Shown: positions 8,987 through 18,408, numbered from the stretch's first letter. The stretch is 64,000 nucleotides of DNA from an uncultured Pseudomonadales bacterium (GCA_943787425.1 CALSMJ010000005.1:124001-188000), one strand, 5' to 3'. Program-made: numbers and translations. The notes: a model not told the origin generated them from the sequence alone.

Positions 8987-11900
8987 TTAAATCTTTGCAG
9001 CCTTTAGTTCTCGACCTTGCAGACGGCGCGCCAGAGCCTTCAAACGCCCCCACCGATACTGCAGGCGATAAGGCAACGCCAGCATCGCGGGCGTGGCAAC
9101 CAAGGTTAACACCGAGGCAAATGTCATGCCCGACACAATGGCCTGCGACAATGGCACCCACAGCGATGACAACATACTGCCATAGGTTACGCTGCGATCG
9201 AGCATATCGATACTGAAGTTCATTGCCAGCGGTAGCAGTCCAAATACCGTGGTCAGCGTCGTCAGCACCACTGGGCGCAGTCGCTGGGTACCGGTTCGCA
9301 CAATCAACATAATCGGATCCGCCGCGGGGTGGTCGCGCCGAAGCTCATTGAAGGTATCAATCAGTACGATATTGTTGTTCACCACAATCCCAGCAAGGGC
9401 CACGATACCAATCCCCGTCAAGAGCGAACTAAAGGGGTTCCCCGTGATCAAGAGCCCGATTAGAACGCCCGCCGTGGACATGACAACCGCGAACAAAATC
9501 AGCGCCGATTGATAGAAGCTGTTGAATTGTGTCACCAACAGGACAAACATCAACAACAACGATAACCCAAACGCAGATGCGGTGAAGGCTTGCGATTCTG
9601 CCTGTTCTTCATCCGCGCCGCGGAAAATGACGTTCACCCCCGGGTCAAAGGTTTGCGTTGCCAGCCAAGCCTGGAGCTCTTTGACTTTTGTATCGGCTAA
9701 CACACCCGCCGCGACATTGGCGCGCACATAATTAACCGGTATGCCATTAAAGCGCTCGATCGTACCGACGTTGGGCATCGCCTCGGTGGTGACAAAGTTG
9801 GAAATCGGCACCATCCCAGAGGGCGTTGCAACCGTTAACGCATCAATTGCTTTAATACCGCGTGCGCTGTCGGGATAACGAATCCGAATGTCCACCGCAT
9901 CATCACTACGATCCGGCCGATACTCGCCGATTTTGATGCCGCCGGTGATTAACTGTACAGCGACCCCCACCTGCGTTACATCCGCGCCATACATAGCGGC
10001 TCGAGCGCGATCGACTTTCAAGCGCCATTCGATGCCCGGTTTTGCCAAACTGTCTTCAACGTCAACGAGACCTTCAGTTCTTTCAACCTGATCGCGTACC
10101 CGTTTCAGCGCGGGCCCTAGCAGCTCACGGTCAAATGCAGAGATTTCAATCTTGATGGGTTTACCATTTCTCGGCCCCTGCTCCATGGCCTCAATCTCAA
10201 CCGTGATACCTGCTAACGACTTCGTTGAATCCCGTACGTCCTGAAAAATTTCAGCCGTTGAGCGCGTGCGATCGCCCTCTGGCAACATTTGCATGAACAG
10301 GCTACCGATTTCATCATCGCCAGGGTTCGATCGGGCATAGGTACTGATTTCCGCAATGCCATTGATCTCTAGAATCTTGTCTTCAACTTCAGCGACCAAG
10401 ACATTGGCCTCAAAGGCCGAGAGATTACCGGGTGATTTAACGAAGACCTGCGCAAACTGCGGCTCGGCGTCTGAATAAAAAATGACCCCGTTACCAGACT
10501 CGCCGTAGGCAATAAAACTACCGATTAAAATCGAGACAGTAACCGTAAGCGTCAGGAAAACATGATGCGCGCACCACCAAAGCACTCTGGCATAGACCCC
10601 CGTGATACCCGTGAGATCTAAGGGATTGCCAGACTCCATTTTTCGGAGATTCTTTAACATGCCATCTTGGTCTGCACCGGGACGGCCAATCAATGCCCCA
10701 ATCGCCGGTCCAAAGACTAATGCATAAATCAAACTACCCGACAACACCGCAAAGACCGTGACCGGCAGATAGCGCATGAACTTGCCGACGATGCCTGGCC
10801 AAAACATGAGCGGCAAGAATGCCGCTAAGGTGGTCGCAATTGAGGCGACCACCGGCCAAAACATCCGTTTAGCCGCATTGGCGTAAGCCTGGCGCCGATG
10901 CTCGCCTTCCAGCATCCGGCGATCGGCATACTCTGTCACCACAATGGCGCCATCTATCAACATGCCGAGCGCCAGCAACATCCCAAACATCACCATGAAG
11001 TTATACGTAAACCCAATGACATAAAGAATCGTGACCGCGAACAAGAGCGACACAGGGATGCCCAAGCCGACAATGATGCCTGAACGAAAGCCCATCGCCG
11101 CCACCACGATCACCATCACCAACGCCAGGGCGGTCAGGATATTGCCCTGCAACTCATTGACCTGGGCCAAAGCCCACGGCGCCTGGTCGGTGGTATAAAT
11201 AATCTCGATGCGCCCGGGCAGCTGCGGCTTAACCTCATCGACCATCGCTTTGGCTGCTGCAACCGTCTCGATAATGTTCGCTTTACTGCGCTTCGTGACG
11301 TTTATGCTGATCGCCGTCTGACCATTAACTCGAACAAAGCCGCCACGGTCTTTAAAACTTCGCCGCACCGTGGCCACATCGCTCAGTGTGATCACGGCAT
11401 CGGCCGTGGTTTTGACCGGCAGATCAAACAAATCGCTGGCTTCTTCTATGACACTCGGCACTTTCAGGGCAAAGCGGCCCTCGCCGTTGTCCAAGCTGCC
11501 TGCTGGCACCAAGCGATTATTGCGGGCGAGCACGCCAATCAGCTCCTCGCCTGAAATTTGATAAGCCTCCAATGCTTCGGGGTTAATAATGATCTCGAGT
11601 ACTTCTTCCCGATTGCCCCGCATCTCCGCTTTCAGCACATTGGGCAGCGACTCGATCCGATCGCGCAGTTCAAGGGCTGCGTAATACAGCATGCGCTCGG
11701 GTACGCCCTCGCCTGTAACATTGACCTGGAGTACCGGAAAATCGTCGGTACTCATTTCATAGATGCTGGGCTCTTCAGTGGAACTCGGCAGCTCGACCTT
11801 TGCTCGATCAACCGCCTCTCGAACATCCAGCAAGGCTTGGTCGACATCTTGGCTTGCATTAAATTGCACAATCAGACTGGACGAGTTCTCGCCTGAGTAA

Positions 11901-12148
11901 GATTGAATCTCATCAACCCCTTCAACGCTTCGCAATTCATTTTCAAGCGGCAGAACCAATAAGCGCTCGCCATCTTCCGCTGAGATACCTTCATTGAAAA
12001 CTTGGATTCTAAAAAACGGCACCGCAATGCTGGGATCGCTTTCAACTGGTATCGAGCGCAGGCTGGCAATGCCTGCGATCAGTACCATCAGCATGAGGAG
12101 CAACGTCGTGCGAGGGCGACTGACCACCGCATCTATAAAACTATTCAT
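8987..12148 (-). CDS. RND efflux transporter permease
   Basis: 1053-residue inner-membrane, proton-driven efflux pump of the AcrB/HAE or heavy-metal RND type. It starts with MNSFIDAVVSRPRTTLLLML (first membrane helix), has a periplasmic loop, then a block of helices including MLLALGMLIDGAIVVTEYAD, whose acidic residue resembles the proton relay. The arrangement repeats in the second half (IVALAGIVVNNNIVLIDTFN). The adaptor gene overlaps the start by four bases (ATGA), so the two are translated together. No outer-membrane factor gene lies in the window. The substrate cannot be read from the sequence. Confidence 0.93.
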   Translation of the reverse strand: MNSFIDAVVSRPRTTLLLMLMVLIAGIASLRSIPVESDPSIAVPFFRIQVFNEGISAEDGERLLVLPLENELRSVEGVDEIQSYSGENSSSLIVQFNASQDVDQALLDVREAVDRAKVELPSSTEEPSIYEMSTDDFPVLQVNVTGEGVPERMLYYAALELRDRIESLPNVLKAEMRGNREEVLEIIINPEALEAYQISGEELIGVLARNNRLVPAGSLDNGEGRFALKVPSVIEEASDLFDLPVKTTADAVITLSDVATVRRSFKDRGGFVRVNGQTAISINVTKRSKANIIETVAAAKAMVDEVKPQLPGRIEIIYTTDQAPWALAQVNELQGNILTALALVMVIVVAAMGFRSGIIVGLGIPVSLLFAVTILYVIGFTYNFMVMFGMLLALGMLIDGAIVVTEYADRRMLEGEHRRQAYANAAKRMFWPVVASIATTLAAFLPLMFWPGIVGKFMRYLPVTVFAVLSGSLIYALVFGPAIGALIGRPGADQDGMLKNLRKMESGNPLDLTGITGVYARVLWWCAHHVFLTLTVTVSILIGSFIAYGESGNGVIFYSDAEPQFAQVFVKSPGNLSAFEANVLVAEVEDKILEINGIAEISTYARSNPGDDEIGSLFMQMLPEGDRTRSTAEIFQDVRDSTKSLAGITVEIEAMEQGPRNGKPIKIEISAFDRELLGPALKRVRDQVERTEGLVDVEDSLAKPGIEWRLKVDRARAAMYGADVTQVGVAVQLITGGIKIGEYRPDRSDDAVDIRIRYPDSARGIKAIDALTVATPSGMVPISNFVTTEAMPNVGTIERFNGIPVNYVRANVAAGVLADTKVKELQAWLATQTFDPGVNVIFRGADEEQAESQAFTASAFGLSLLLMFVLLVTQFNSFYQSALILFAVVMSTAGVLIGLLITGNPFSSLLTGIGIVALAGIVVNNNIVLIDTFNELRRDHPAADPIMLIVRTGTQRLRPVVLTTLTTVFGLLPLAMNFSIDMLDRSVTYGSMLSSLWVPLSQAIVSGMTFASVLTLVATPAMLALPYRLQYRWGRLKALARRLQGRELKAAKI

Positions 12149-13257
12149 CCTTGATTACCTTGCAGACCGCGAATACTGGCTTGTTGCGCATCAACCTGCT
12201 CACCCGAAACGACGGTTTGTTGGCCCACTACGATCAAATCAACAACCTCCGGCAACCCCGATACCCAAACCCCCTCGTCACCCTCGGCTATCAATTCAAC
12301 CGGATAGAACTTCACCCGTTGATCCGCGCTGACGGCGCGAACACCACTGCGGCCCTCGTCATCCAGCACCAAGAGCGCGGGCGTAATCTGGTGGACTTTG
12401 ACTTGCTCAACCGCGATCGACAGCGCAGCGGTCATGCCACTTACAATCGAAAAATCAGGATTATCAACTAAAGCCTCGATGGCATAGGTGCGGGTACCGG
12501 CTGCCGCAACATGGGCAACAAAGCGCAGCACACCTGTAACCACATCACCATTAGAGAGCGTGGCAGTCACAGGCAGTCCAGGCTTTAAACCCGATAGATG
12601 TTGCTCTGAGACTTCACCTACAAGCAGCATTGGATCCAAATCAACTAGGGTCACGCAAGATGCGCCAGGCGTCACAAACTGCCCCACCTCCATATGCGTG
12701 TCTTCTATGACACCCGCAAAAGGCGCGGTTATTTTAAGGCGTGCCTTCTCAAGCTTTCGCCGCTGCACAACCGCCTCCGCCGCTGCCATCCGCGCTTTAG
12801 CACCGGCAATGACCGCTTCAGACTGCAACCCTTTTGCCGCCAACTGCTTCGCGCCATCTAAATCCAGCTTAGCCTGCGCAAGCCCCGCCATAGCCTCCTT
12901 GAGATTCGCATCTCGATCCTCAAGAGAAATCTCGCACAGCACATCGCCTTCGCCCACCACACTGCCCCGCTCAACCCAGCGCTTTTGAACCAGCCCGCTC
13001 ACTTGAGACTGCACAACAACGCTTCTTTCGTTCGTCGTTCGACCTCGAACGGACGTTAGCCGGTCTTGTTCCAGTGCATAACTTGTCGTAATCCGAACGG
13101 TTGTGAGTGGTCGATCCTCGGCCTGAGCGCGCTGCTGGGCATTCTTCGCGGATATTGTTTGAGGCAACGGCGCGGATTCTTCGCCCAACAGGCCAGTGGC
13201 TATCCAACCGATAATGCCGGCAGCTATTATCAGAGCAGTAAGGTAGGTTTTTCTCAT
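12145..13257 (-). CDS. RND efflux periplasmic adaptor subunit (HlyD-like)
   Basis: 370-residue membrane-fusion protein linking the permease to an outer-membrane channel. It has one N-terminal anchor (YLTALIIAAGIIGWIATGLL). A biotinyl-lipoyl-like half follows (VVVQSQVSGLVQKRWVERGS), then a helical hairpin rich in alanine and lysine (about residues 115-170) and the second lipoyl half (KITAPFAGVIEDTHMEVGQF). Beta-barrel and membrane-proximal domains complete it. It is the first gene of the two-gene RND operon and overlaps the permease by ATGA. Confidence 0.92.
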   Translation of the reverse strand: MRKTYLTALIIAAGIIGWIATGLLGEESAPLPQTISAKNAQQRAQAEDRPLTTVRITTSYALEQDRLTSVRGRTTNERSVVVQSQVSGLVQKRWVERGSVVGEGDVLCEISLEDRDANLKEAMAGLAQAKLDLDGAKQLAAKGLQSEAVIAGAKARMAAAEAVVQRRKLEKARLKITAPFAGVIEDTHMEVGQFVTPGASCVTLVDLDPMLLVGEVSEQHLSGLKPGLPVTATLSNGDVVTGVLRFVAHVAAAGTRTYAIEALVDNPDFSIVSGMTAALSIAVEQVKVHQITPALLVLDDEGRSGVRAVSADQRVKFYPVELIAEGDEGVWVSGLPEVVDLIVVGQQTVVSGEQVDAQQASIRGLQGNQG

Positions 13258-13610
13258 GCGCGCACTATACGGAATTACGAACGCGTTTTCATCGAAAGCC
13301 TACTTAAACTCGATAAATGGATCCCTGGATGCGAGTATTGGCAGCATCACCGAGTTTGGTCACCCGTATCAAGATGGGTCCATCGCCCGGCTTCGTTAAA
13401 AGAGCGGCCACAACACAAGGCCATTGGCTTTGGTGTCCCTATCGCCTTGTTTGAGTCACAATCATCTTGCAACCCAGCTTTAGTCAATGACGGCCATGCC
13501 TGAATCAAAATCGCGTCCAAGGCGATTTATACACCCTGAAGCCAGCCGACAATTTAACCTGGCTTATCCAAAAATTAAGCTGGTTCTAACCAAACTCGGC
13601 ATATACCTGA
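13258..13610. other. Intergenic region upstream of adaptor and tRNAs
   Basis: About 350 bases between the RND adaptor start and the tRNA promoter. Open stretches in several frames are short and show no family resemblance, so I see no gene. It must contain the promoter of the RND operon on the reverse strand, but no convincing -35/-10 pair stands out. Confidence 0.4.
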
Positions 13611-13638
13611 TTGACTTCATGATCCATCACGGTACAAT
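13611..13638 (+). promoter_or_regulatory. Sigma-70 promoter for the tRNA genes
   Basis: TTGACT at 13611-13616 and TACAAT at 13633-13638 are separated by 16 bases. A G/C-rich discriminator (TGCGC) follows directly, which is typical of stable-RNA promoters under stringent control. The first tRNA begins 18 bases after the -10 box. Confidence 0.65.
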
Positions 13639-13655
13639 TGCGCTTCCTGAATTGC

Positions 13656-13731
13656 GGGTGTTTAGCTCAGTTGGGAGAGCGACGGCCTTACAAGCCGTAG
13701 GTCGCAGGTTCGACCCCTGCAACACCCACCA
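13656..13731 (+). tRNA. tRNA-Val (anticodon TAC)
   Basis: A 76-base cloverleaf with an encoded CCA end. The acceptor stem GGGTGTT pairs with AACACCC. The D-arm is GCTCAGTTGGGAGAGC, the anticodon stem is ACGGC/GCCGT around loop CTTACAA (TAC at 13689-13691), and the T-arm contains GGTTCGACCC. Confidence 0.95.
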
Positions 13732-13743
13732 AGTTTACCTGTT

Positions 13744-13820
13744 GGAGCGGTAGTTCAGTTGGTTAGAATACCGGCCTGTCACGCCGGGGGTCGCGGGTTC
13801 GAGTCCCGTCCGCTCCGCCA
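13744..13820 (+). tRNA. tRNA-Asp (anticodon GTC)
   Basis: A 77-base cloverleaf with encoded CCA, 12 bases after tRNA-Val and surely co-transcribed with it. The acceptor stem GGAGCGG pairs with CCGCTCC. The anticodon stem CCGGC/GCCGG surrounds loop CTGTCAC (GTC at 13778-13780), and the T-loop is GGTTCGAGTCC. A short CAACATGTTG palindrome followed by five T residues lies right after the CCA and may help termination. Confidence 0.95.
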
Positions 13821-14291
13821 ACATGTTGTTTTTAATATATATTTTTTGTTATTTCTGATCTTCTCTAAGGTGCTGGTCTCTATTTTCGCTCACCTCTTGG
13901 TCATGTAAGACCTCTTGTCTTACCCGATTTACTAACCGCTCCGCAATGCTCTGATTTTCAAGCTAGTTGCGTTTGTATTGTGTTTTTACCATGCCGAATC
14001 CAGATGGGTAGTAGCTGATTTGTTTACATCCTACCCACCATCCACTTTCGGCCATGCCAGCACCCTACCCCCCGGGCAGCCTCCGCTTCACCAGATAAGA
14101 CTCCTAGTATTGTTAGGTATTACTGAAGCGTACAAGTGAAGCGAGCATGGAAACTTTTTAGAGAAAGTGCCACTAGTGAAAACAGAGATTATTGCCTAAA
14201 ACTGTTGTGGCCTACACGAACCAGTGTTGGCTTTTAGTAATCTAAATATAAATAAAAAGCCCCCACTGGAAGGATTTGGGTAGCCGAATCA
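13821..14291. other. AT-rich region behind tRNA-Asp, possible gene remnant
   Basis: No intact gene. On the reverse strand 13849-13962 is open and encodes a polar stretch with SIAERLVNRVRQEVLHDQEV that ends next to the tRNA. It resembles the charged C-terminus of some real protein but I cannot assign it. Position beside a tRNA 3' end is where integrase genes of islands usually lie, but no integrase motif is visible and I saw no duplicate of the tRNA 3' end in the window. Confidence 0.3.
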
Positions 14292-14639
14292 TTAGTCAAC
14301 CTCTTCCACTGTTACGTTACCAACTCTTGCCGGAGCTCTCCAATCAACAGATCCTCTCTGTCGAACTTTTGCTAATCCTCGTTCGAGTTGCTTTAAACTT
14401 TGCATTTCCGTTCCAGGGGGAATTGCGTTTTTTAATGTTCGACAGTACAACACTGGGTGCACAGCTTCGGGATATATTCTATAACTACCGCCAATATGGC
14501 GTTCTGTTCTGTCAAACAATTCCCAACACCGCTTAATATAACCATCCATGGTTGTTATATCTTGATTTTGCACAACTTGTCTTGTTGCACTACACGATGT
14601 TAAAAAAACACAACCAGCAATAACTAATAAATTTTTCAT
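14292..14639 (-). CDS. Small putative lipoprotein of unknown function
   Basis: 115-residue protein with a lipoprotein signal: MKNLLVIAGCVFLTSC, lipobox LTSC, modified cysteine at 16. The mature part is polar and contains a cysteine in IKRCWELFDRTERH and another in LYCRTLKN. I do not recognise the family. The gene is AT-richer than the genes before the tRNAs and lies in the island-like stretch. A hydrophobic leader, a plausible lipobox and uninterrupted frame support coding. Confidence 0.55.
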   Translation of the reverse strand: MKNLLVIAGCVFLTSCSATRQVVQNQDITTMDGYIKRCWELFDRTERHIGGSYRIYPEAVHPVLYCRTLKNAIPPGTEMQSLKQLERGLAKVRQRGSVDWRAPARVGNVTVEEVD

Positions 14640-14885
14640 TATTATTATCCATTAGCTTAATAGTGAGTAGTGTAATCGACTAAGAACTATCGGCAAACAC
14701 ACCAAACCTTTAACCCATACGCTCGAGCAGCTTCAATTTAGCGAGTGCCTCTTGGCGTTTAGCGCGGATAGCGCGCGTCTCACGTCCGTGTAACGTCTTT
14801 GCAGCACCGCAGAGGTTTCGTGCTCAGACTCGTAGTCATCTAGGTACTTATGGCTGAAATCCCAACTGAATCAGATTTCCTTTAC
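14640..14885. other. Gap with a possible C-terminal gene remnant
   Basis: The reverse strand has an open tail from about 14820 to a TAA at 14710-14712 with sequence GRETRAIRAKRQEALAKLKL, a lysine/arginine-rich amphipathic end that could be the C-terminus of a lost gene. No upstream domain remains in any frame. I cannot assign it. Confidence 0.25.
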
Positions 14886-15227
14886 CTAGTTACAGATTCG
14901 TTTATTCACCCATCTCCCATTTTCGAACACACTCTGTGTTCTACAGCTACTCGTGCCTAAAGGAGGCAGGTCAAGAGATTCCATCGGTTTTATCTGCGGC
15001 TTCTGCAATGGCCTTAGGGAAGGATCCTTTAATGCAGGTAAGTCCATGGTCGAATCGCATACTTGCTTTCTTACTGCAGGTGTCGTCATATCGTAGTCGT
15101 CGTCCACCCAAACCCACTTACATGCGCTGTAACTCAGGCTCGGTGCTAGTAAAAGCAGAACAAGACTGATCAATCTCACTTCCATAATTTTTAACTTCAT
15201 ATTTAGCCTCGCTGGCAACTGACGCAC
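14886..15227 (-). CDS. Small exported protein of unknown function
   Basis: Up to 113 residues. The likely start is the internal MKLKIMEVRL or MEVRLISLVLLLL, because this places a clean signal peptide (LISLVLLLLAPSLSYSA) at the N-terminus. The mature domain begins CKWVWVDDDYDMTTPAVRKQ, has a proline-rich middle (PLQKPQIKPMESLDLPPLG) and ends with SVFENGRWVNKRIC. Cysteines are present near both ends. I do not know this family. It lies in the AT-rich island downstream of the tRNAs. Confidence 0.55.
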   Translation of the reverse strand: MRQLPARLNMKLKIMEVRLISLVLLLLAPSLSYSACKWVWVDDDYDMTTPAVRKQVCDSTMDLPALKDPSLRPLQKPQIKPMESLDLPPLGTSSCRTQSVFENGRWVNKRICN

Positions 15228-15360
15228 ACGCCCCAGTTACAAAATTTAGAACGAAATACCTTGCTCCCCTCTTCTCTACTGACGCTAACAATATTTCTGG
15301 AGAGAAAGAAGCTAATTATTCTAATTCTGAAAAATTTGAAAGCGCTTTGCTTGGTATGAT

Positions 15361-15847
15361 TCAGTCAACTTTCTTAGCGATAACGTTAGCCCAGACATCT
15401 GTTTGCTGGCCCTGCCTGCCATCCTCCGACTCCCAGCTTTCAATAAGCTCAAACTGCCCACTCGACTCATTAAACGCCACAAGCTCTTCCAAAGTCATCG
15501 CATTAAAAAATCTGGGATCCGCTTGCGGGGCCTTGGCTTTGAAAGACTGAAAGCATATGCCTTCTGGTTTCATTGCTCGATGAATACCCCTAAAAGCGTT
15601 CTTGAGGTCATCGCCTTTTAAGTGAAGAAGAGATGCGCAACACCACACTCCATCGAAATCTTCTTTGTAATCCATATCGTTGAATGCAAGCGTCCTAATG
15701 GCTAAACCCGTTTTTTCCGACGCTAAATTAGACATCGTCGATGACGCATCGAATGCACTCACTTCATAACCGAACTTTTTAAAATTGAGGGCATCTCTTC
15801 CTGAACCGCATCCCGCATCGAGAATAACTGCCTCATCAGGTAAATAT
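15361..15847 (-). pseudogene. SAM-dependent methyltransferase, 5' end replaced by an IS
   Basis: Class I methyltransferase remnant. The SAM-binding motif I, VILDAGCGSGRDALNF, is intact, followed by VSAFDAS (motif II), DFDGVWCCASLLHL and a normal C-terminus ending VWANVIAKKVD. The coding frame runs without a break into the IS3 element whose inverted repeat begins at 15848, so any start codon and the N-terminal ~30-40 residues are lost. In-frame codons beyond 15848 are IS sequence and should not be annotated as protein. The missing 5' part is not found on the other side of the IS. Substrate unknown. Confidence 0.75.
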
Positions 15848-15909
15848 TGAGATGCCCCTAGATTTGTAGACGCTTTGCTTGGTAATTTTGGAACCAAGGA
15901 GAGACGGAT

Positions 15910-16191
15910 ATGAGCAAAGGGATTCGATATACGGATGAGTTTAAGCAGGATGCTGTGGCGCAGGTTGTCGAGCGTGGTTATGCGGTCAGTGAAGTCGCTG
16001 AACGGCTGGGGATCAGCACAAAATCGCTTTATACATGGCGCGCCCAATTTACGAAGGCACCGCGGTTGCGGGCCGAGGATTCTGCGCAGGCTGCTGAAGT
16101 CAAACGATTGAAGCGCGAACTGGCGCGTGTAACCGAAGAGCGTAATATCTTAAAAAAGGCGGCCGCATACTTCGCGAGAGAGTCTCAGTGA
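15910..16191 (+). CDS. IS3 transposase OrfA (helix-turn-helix)
   Basis: 93-residue DNA-binding subunit. The helix-turn-helix runs over YTDEFKQDAVAQVVERG and VSEVAERLGISTKSLYTW. The C-terminus is a leucine-zipper-like coil (EVKRLKRELARVTEERNILK). The slippery heptamer A AAA AAG at 16152-16158 is in the zero frame, which is the standard signal for the -1 frameshift that makes the OrfAB fusion transposase. The stop overlaps the GTG of orfB (GTGA). Confidence 0.9.
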   Translation: MSKGIRYTDEFKQDAVAQVVERGYAVSEVAERLGISTKSLYTWRAQFTKAPRLRAEDSAQAAEVKRLKRELARVTEERNILKKAAAYFARESQ

Positions 16192-17067
16192 GGTATGCGT
16201 TTATTGAGAAACATCGCGTTGAGTTTTCGGTGCGGTCAATGTGTCGCGTGCTGATGGTGCATTTCAGCGGCTTCTACGCGTGGATTAAAAAACCGTTAAG
16301 TCAACGTGCGCTTGAGGATGTGCGGCAAACCTCATTAATCCAGCAGGCATGGGTTGCTAGCGGCAAAGTCTATGGGTGCTGAAACCCTGCACGATGATCT
16401 TTTGGATCAAGGGGAGAGTTGCTCTGAGAACCGTGTTGCGCGATTAGCAAGTTTAGCGGGCATCTCAGCTCAGATAGGCTACGGACGCCGCCCTGGTCAA
16501 TATGGTGGTAAGCCTGCGGTTGTCGCCGACAACACATTAGATCGACAGTTCGAAGTTGACGCACCTGATCGAGTTTGGGTGACAGACATCACCTATATCA
16601 AAACGCATGAGGGGTGGTCATACCTAGCGGTTGTGATCGATCTGTTCTCGCGACGTGTCGTAGGTTGGTCGATGCAGTCTCGCATGACAACGGATCTAGC
16701 TTTGCAAGCCTTGCTTAGTGCCGTTTGGCGACGCAAGCCAAAAAGCAAAATTTTGATTCATTCCGATCAAGGCGCTCAGTTCACTAGCAAGGTTTGGCAG
16801 TCGTTCCTGAACAAACACAATTTGGATGCGAGCATGAGCAGACGTGGGAATTGTCATGACAATGCGGTGGCAGAAAGCTTCTTTCACCTTTTGAAACGGG
16901 AACGAATCCGGCGACGGACCTACTCGACACGCGACTCTGCAAGGCAGGACGTGTTCGATTACATCGAGATGTTCTACAACCCGACCCGAAAGCACACCAA
17001 CAACGGTATGCTTTCGCCGGTTGATTATGAAATCCAACAGAAGAAAATGAACGAAGCAGGTGTCTAA
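16188..17067 (+). pseudogene. IS3 transposase OrfB (DDE), frameshifted
   Basis: Catalytic subunit in the -1 frame relative to orfA. The first 64 residues end at a TGA after GKVYGC near 16381. The rest continues in the +1 frame from SMGAETLHDDLLDQG, so one extra base (CCC for CC) and a stop interrupt the gene. The catalytic triad is otherwise intact: D in VTDITYIK, D in IHSDQGAQFTS and E in NCHDNAVAESFFH. The family is the IS3 group with rve integrase core. Both pieces are clearly homologous to one protein of about 290 residues. Confidence 0.85.
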
Positions 17068-17228
17068 GAAACTAGGGGCATCTCAGACAGCCACCGCAGT
17101 ATGCGGTTATCTAGGTGCTGCTTGGTTGGCGTGAGAACGCAGACCTCAAACTGTTATTTGTACGCTTGCAGCACTAAAATACAGTCGGATCGAAACAGGT
17201 AAGACAGAAACAACGGAAGGAAGAAAAG

Positions 17229-17984
17229 ATGGTGGTAACAACAGATGATAATAACTCCGTACGAACTTTGACTTTTAATCGTCCTGAGGCCTTGAACGCT
17301 TTCAACGACCTGATGCGCGACGAGGTGACGTCCGCCATTTTAGATACTGCGACAGACGACACCATAAAAGTTCTTGTCATTACCGGCGCTGGACGCGCCT
17401 TTTCGGCCGGTATGGATTTAAATCCGGGCGATGATGCCTACAAATCGCGTTACAGTCTGGCCGATATGTTCGACGCATTTCTAGACTTTCCAAAGCCAAT
17501 TATCGTAGCAATCAACGGGGTTGGAGTAGGGTTTGGTTGCACGATTGCCGGCTTAGCCGATGTGGTCTTTATGGCAAACAACTCACGTTTGCGCGCACCC
17601 TTTTCGTCCCTTGGTTTGACGGCTGAAGCTGGCAGCACAGTTACATTTCCTCAACAAATCGGATATCAAAAAGCTTTTTGGGCTTTGCTCAGTTCGGAGT
17701 GGATCAGTGCTGAAGAATGTAAGGATTCAGGACTGGCTTTTGAAATAGTGGATCCTGACAACCTAATGGAGGTTGTTTATACACATGCGGGCATTCTCGC
17801 AACGCAGCCCTTGATATCTTTGATTACTACCAAAGAACTTTTGATGAACCCGCGGCGGGAAGCATTGAGAGAAACCTACCAGCGCGAGAATGCAAAGCTG
17901 TTCGCTCTTATGGGCGGGCCAGCTAATTTGGAAGCAATTGCTGCGTTCAAAGAGGGCAGGAAACCGGATTTTTCAAGCATGTGA
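17229..17984 (+). CDS. Enoyl-CoA hydratase/isomerase family protein
   Basis: 251-residue crotonase-fold enzyme acting on acyl-CoA, probably in fatty-acid or organic-acid breakdown. The CoA and oxyanion-hole motifs are visible as ITGAGRAFSAGMDL (residues ~53-66) and INGVGVGFGCTIAGLADVV (~93-111). The usual catalytic glutamate region reads APFSSLGLTAEAGSTV, where a glutamate follows TA. GGAAGGA lies 6 bases before the ATG. It starts only 143 bases after the IS right end, so its promoter region may have been altered by the IS. Codon use fits the AT-richer local context. Confidence 0.88.
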   Translation: MVVTTDDNNSVRTLTFNRPEALNAFNDLMRDEVTSAILDTATDDTIKVLVITGAGRAFSAGMDLNPGDDAYKSRYSLADMFDAFLDFPKPIIVAINGVGVGFGCTIAGLADVVFMANNSRLRAPFSSLGLTAEAGSTVTFPQQIGYQKAFWALLSSEWISAEECKDSGLAFEIVDPDNLMEVVYTHAGILATQPLISLITTKELLMNPRREALRETYQRENAKLFALMGGPANLEAIAAFKEGRKPDFSSM

Positions 17985-18408
17985 GACGCTAAACAAATCC
18001 CTTAGTATCATCGCTAATCCTCCCAGCGCCTGCTGGCAACAACACCGTCGAGTCACAATCGTGACGACGTGAGGCTAGCTAGCTTATGTGAGATTCAGTG
18101 ATTTTTCTTAAAGCCCCCTCTAATGTATCCCACTGCTAACTACTATTTGAGATGCTCCCAGATTTTTAGACGCTTTGCTTGGTAATCTCAGTGCGTGTGC
18201 CGCTTTCTTGAATACTGAGGATCACGCCTTAGCTTCTGGCGCTCCTTCATAAAACGATTCCTTCAAAAATTTTTCCCCAAAGCCACGAGATCTCGCTTAG
18301 AATCAGAATCCATCTGAATTGCGCTTTTAGGCATGGCTTAAAGGTTCAGTTTAACCAACAAACTGGGGTTATTAGATTAACGCTCCGGAATCAGTACCGA
18401 GGGATATC
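17985..18408. other. Intergenic region with an orphan IS end
   Basis: No intact gene. It holds the IS-end remnant at 18148-18186. On the reverse strand a short open frame begins MPKSAIQMDSDSKRDLVALG near 18330 and stops after 23 codons, possibly the start of a decayed gene. I could not assign it. Confidence 0.4.
18148..18186 (+). repeat. Orphan IS3 left-end copy
   Basis: 39 bases beginning TGAGATGCTCCCAGATTTTT match the left end of the IS at 15848 with only three differences, in the same orientation. The rest of the element is absent. It marks a second, older insertion or a recombination product. Confidence 0.75.

Larger units (their letters stand above)
15848..17085 (+). mobile_element. IS3-family insertion sequence, 1238 bp
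   Basis: Bounded by perfect 14-base terminal inverted repeats: TGAGATGCCCCTAG on the left (15848-15861) and CTAGGGGCATCTCA on the right (17072-17085). It contains the orfA/orfB pair typical of IS3. The flanks (ATAT before, GACA after) do not form a target-site duplication, so the copy has probably undergone deletion or recombination at one end after insertion. orfB carries a disruption, so this copy is unlikely to move on its own. Confidence 0.9.

Noticed and set aside
16030..16047. Methyltransferase reading frame extends to 16047 with an ATG
   Set aside because: The codons beyond 15848 are IS3 sequence read on the opposite strand; they are not part of the methyltransferase.
13656..18408. 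Integron cassette array
   Set aside because: Small unknown genes and repeated 14-mers suggested it, but no integrase and no attC-like core sites were found.
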